Positions 6,214 through 8,421 of a stretch of 8,421 nt of DNA are shown here, piece after piece. The notes below the pieces were generated by a model. That model searched no databases, was not told the DNA's origin, and saw only the letters and a list, made by a program, of their open reading frames with translations. Both the position numbers and the translations under genes were made by a program. Numbering within the stretch: the first letter of the stretch is position 1; the number at the start of each line of letters is the position of its first letter. The stretch is from an uncultured Bacteroidales bacterium (GTDB taxonomy: Bacteria > Bacteroidota > Bacteroidia > Bacteroidales > UBA932), in assembly GCA_946187365.1 (NCBI GenBank), contig CAMHRD010000036.1:1-8421 (forward strand), read 5' to 3'.

Positions 6214-7041
6214 ATGAAAGCGCCTGTAAGAATTTTGTACATCAGTTCGGAGATTATTCCTTACGTCCCAGCCTCCCCTGTAGCCATTGTAGGCAGATAT
6301 ATGCCGCAAGCAGCTCAGGAAGCAGGCATGGAGATAAGGTCTTTTATGCCTAAGTTTGGCATAATCAATGAAAGGCGCAATCAGCTCCATGAGGTTATCC
6401 GCCTGAGCGGAATGAACATAGTTGTAAATGACTTGGACCGCCCTCTGGTTATTAAGGTGGCATCTATTGCACAGGCCAGGATGCAGGTCTATTTCATTGA
6501 AAATGAAGACTATTTCAAACGCAAATTTCTCTTTAGAGACGAGCAGGACAAGTTCTTTGCAGACAATGATGAGAGGGCCATCCTCTTTGCCCGCGGAACC
6601 CTGGAGACCGTAAAGAAACTTCGTTGGCAACCAACCATAGTTCACTGCAACGGATGGCTGGCCAACCTGGTTCCAATGTACATTAAACGGACCTTCAAAT
6701 CAGATCCGATATTCACAGACTGCAAGGTTATCACCTCCCTTTATGATGACGTCTCCAAAGAGCGCTTCTCCGGCACCTTTGCAAAGAAAACCCTTATGGG
6801 CGGTATGAAACCGGCAGACGCAGATCTTCTGAACACCCCTACTGGCATAAATCTTGCTAAACTGGCGGTGAAGTATTCGGACGGTGTGATTGTGGCAAGC
6901 AAGGGAGTCAGCAAAGAGGTTCTGGACTTTGCCGCAAAATCTAAGATTCCTACACTCACGTGCACGGACATTGCAGAGGGAAACACCGCAGCGTATACAA
7001 ACAGATATATTAAGTTTTACGGAAAATTTTTGAAAGAGTAA
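6214..7041 (+). CDS. Orphan GT5 (glycogen/starch synthase) N-terminal domain protein, probably not catalytic
   Basis: A 275-residue protein resembling only the N-terminal half of glycogen/starch synthases (normally about 470 residues or more); the C-terminal GT-B nucleotide-sugar domain is absent. Recognisable parts are LYISSEIIPYV (8-18), SFMPKFGIINERR (43-55), VYFIENEDYFKRK (92-104), the segment DNDERAILFARG (117-128), IVHCNGWLANLVP (142-154), and YSDGVIVASKGV (221-232). The residues that make these motifs catalytic are changed. The KxGGL-type ADP-glucose loop is PASPVAIVG (19-27), the HxHDWHxG motif is HCNGWLAN (144-151), and the later HN of the active site is replaced in ITSLYDDV (173-180). 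Short proteins of this kind recur in Bacteroidota and are commonly labelled glycogen synthase; a non-catalytic or regulatory role is my inference. There is no signal peptide, so it is probably cytoplasmic. Its TAA stop overlaps the DUF4270 ATG by one base. Confidence 0.82.
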   Translation: MKAPVRILYISSEIIPYVPASPVAIVGRYMPQAAQEAGMEIRSFMPKFGIINERRNQLHEVIRLSGMNIVVNDLDRPLVIKVASIAQARMQVYFIENEDYFKRKFLFRDEQDKFFADNDERAILFARGTLETVKKLRWQPTIVHCNGWLANLVPMYIKRTFKSDPIFTDCKVITSLYDDVSKERFSGTFAKKTLMGGMKPADADLLNTPTGINLAKLAVKYSDGVIVASKGVSKEVLDFAAKSKIPTLTCTDIAEGNTAAYTNRYIKFYGKFLKE

Positions 7042-8421
7042 TGCATTCCAAGTTACGTGCAGGAGCAATATTATTAGCTGTATTTGCGTGTTTTTCAGCC
7101 ACTTCTTGTATAACTGTAGATAGAACTCTGGGAGCCAACAACATCCCGGATGACCATCAGCTTATATTGAAGTCCGTCACATTCCATCTGCCGCTGCAGA
7201 ACAAGATGATGGACTCATTGCAGTCACTCAACTCCGAGTACGCCTATTTGGGAGCTTTGAGAACAGAGCCTTACGGCCTTTCAACCTTCTCTTTTGCAAC
7301 CAACTATGCACCTTATAACGAGGGGGCAGACCTTGGAAAGGACAGAATCATAAAGAGTATTCATATTGCTATCCCGATAGATTCCAAGACTATCACCAAC
7401 CCTGCACAGGACGGTCTGCCTCAGAACGTGCACGTTTACAGAATGAACCGAGTGGTAGATACCACCTACAGATATTGTTCAGACCTTAAAGAGAGCGACT
7501 GGATTCACACCCCAATAGACAGCGGCGGAGTAGTTTACACCGGAAGAGATTCACTCCATGTTCGCCTGAGAAACAGCTTTGGAAGAGAGATTCTCAAAGC
7601 CACACAGGCGGAGTTGGATTCCAACACCGTCTTCATTAAGAAGTTTAAGGGACTGCTCTTCACCGTGGAGAATCCGCAGGAGGGAATCAACGGCGGAAGA
7701 TTGAACGCATTTGACCTTTCAAGCGGTTCAATGTATGTAACCTTCAACTTCCAGCCAACCTGGTCAGAAGGACTTCCAAGAAAAGACACCACCATAGTTC
7801 TGGTTGTAACCAGCGGCGTAATTCAGAACTTCTCAACATACAGCTCCAAACCACTGGAAACCAGCCTCCCGCAAGAGTATATCTATGCAGAGGGAATTGG
7901 AGGATTGAAGCCTTTCGTAGACCCTGCAGTTCTGAAGGATACCATAGACAGATGGGTTGCAAAGATGGGATATGATCCTTCAAAGATTATTGTAGGCAAG
8001 GCAACTTACTATCTGCCTTTCGTTACCTCAGATGCCACCGTTTCAGACCTTAACGCCTACTTCCCTGAATACCTCTATCCTGCTTACAGAGAGAAAGATA
8101 CATCTAGTTATGTTTACTACACCCCGCTGGACGATGTTAACACAACAGGCAATGCAGTGGGTGCAATTAACAGATCTTTAAGCTATTACTCCGGAGATAT
8201 CTCCAGCACCGTACAGAAGATGGTGAACAAAAATAGAACGGAGATACTCAAAGAGTGGAAGAAATACGCCATGTGGTTCTGCGGTGTAAACTCCAGCACA
8301 ACAACAAGTTACTACACCTCAGCCTCCACAACCACCTATTCGTTGGATAGAAGCCGTTACTTCATAGGCCGCATCAACGGCCCGCTCCACGCCAACTACC
8401 CAACCCTCCACATCCTCTACA
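7041..8421 (+). CDS. DUF4270 family lipoprotein (C-terminal end cut by window edge)
   Basis: Open from ATG 7041 to the right edge, 460 residues with no stop. The N-terminus is a lipoprotein signal: basic start, hydrophobic core, and lipobox-like ATSC with C23 as the lipidated residue, placing it in the periplasm or outer membrane. The mature part is rich in beta-strand-like segments, Tyr, Ser and Thr, as in DUF4270 proteins of Bacteroidota, a family of unknown function. Examples are LKSVTFHLPLQNKMMDSLQ (residues 42-60) and a Ser/Thr-rich stretch at 417-434. The final residues, RINGPLHANYPTLHILY (444-460), resemble the usual C-terminal strand of the family, so the stop is probably only a few codons beyond the edge. 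No enzyme motif is seen. The start codon shares a base with the stop of the GT5-like gene (TAATG), so the two are probably translated together. Confidence 0.82.
   Translation, partial: MHSKLRAGAILLAVFACFSATSCITVDRTLGANNIPDDHQLILKSVTFHLPLQNKMMDSLQSLNSEYAYLGALRTEPYGLSTFSFATNYAPYNEGADLGKDRIIKSIHIAIPIDSKTITNPAQDGLPQNVHVYRMNRVVDTTYRYCSDLKESDWIHTPIDSGGVVYTGRDSLHVRLRNSFGREILKATQAELDSNTVFIKKFKGLLFTVENPQEGINGGRLNAFDLSSGSMYVTFNFQPTWSEGLPRKDTTIVLVVTSGVIQNFSTYSSKPLETSLPQEYIYAEGIGGLKPFVDPAVLKDTIDRWVAKMGYDPSKIIVGKATYYLPFVTSDATVSDLNAYFPEYLYPAYREKDTSSYVYYTPLDDVNTTGNAVGAINRSLSYYSGDISSTVQKMVNKNRTEILKEWKKYAMWFCGVNSSTTTSYYTSASTTTYSLDRSRYFIGRINGPLHANYPTLHILY

Noticed and set aside
7535..7983. Minus-strand frames of 79 and 86 residues inside the DUF4270 gene
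   Set aside because: They are antisense to an uninterrupted 460-codon lipoprotein reading frame and look like no known family.
1..8421. Defence system, phage, mobile element or CRISPR array
   Set aside because: All coding space is taken by housekeeping or envelope families with similar base composition; no transposase, integrase, nuclease or spaced direct repeats are visible.

Overview
The window looks like a chromosomal housekeeping segment from a member of Bacteroidota, most likely the order Bacteroidales. The reasons are the families present (DUF3098, DUF4294, DUF4270 and a short glycogen/starch-synthase-like protein, all typical of this phylum), start regions without Shine-Dalgarno sequences, and TAnnTTTG-type promoter elements before the divergent genes. 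No tRNA, rRNA, CRISPR array, insertion sequence, phage gene or attachment site was found. Coding density is very high and no gene-free stretch exceeds about 80 bases.

Layout. (1) Positions 1-2417, minus strand: a Na+/glutamate-type symporter of the ESS family, followed 20 bases later by a secreted M19 zinc dipeptidase cut by the left edge. A plausible joint role is periplasmic dipeptide cleavage plus amino-acid uptake. (2) Positions 2491-3309, plus strand: an exported DUF4294 protein. Its 3' end overlaps the convergent lpxH by 11 bases. (3) Positions 3299-6137, minus strand: a tight envelope operon transcribed ftsX - DUF3098 membrane protein - uppP - lpxH, with gaps of 2, 6 and -1 bases. It links division-site peptidoglycan control (FtsX), lipid-carrier recycling (UppP) and lipid A synthesis (LpxH). 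(4) Positions 6214 to the right edge, plus strand: an orphan N-terminal GT5 domain whose catalytic motifs are all altered, joined by a TAATG stop/start overlap to a DUF4270 lipoprotein. The lipoprotein is cut by the right edge, probably only a few codons before its stop.

The two divergent intergenic regions (2418-2490 and 6138-6213) share one design. Two outward-facing TAnnTTTG elements lie very close to the start codons, which predicts 5' leaders of roughly 0-14 bases and possibly a leaderless GTG-started message for the DUF4294 gene.

I see no clear undescribed defence, mobile or biosynthetic system. The best candidate for under-described biology is the pseudo-glycogen-synthase/DUF4270 pair. 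Smaller points are lpxH at the end of the ftsX-uppP cluster, the enlarged cytoplasmic loop of UppP, and the leaderless-type start.
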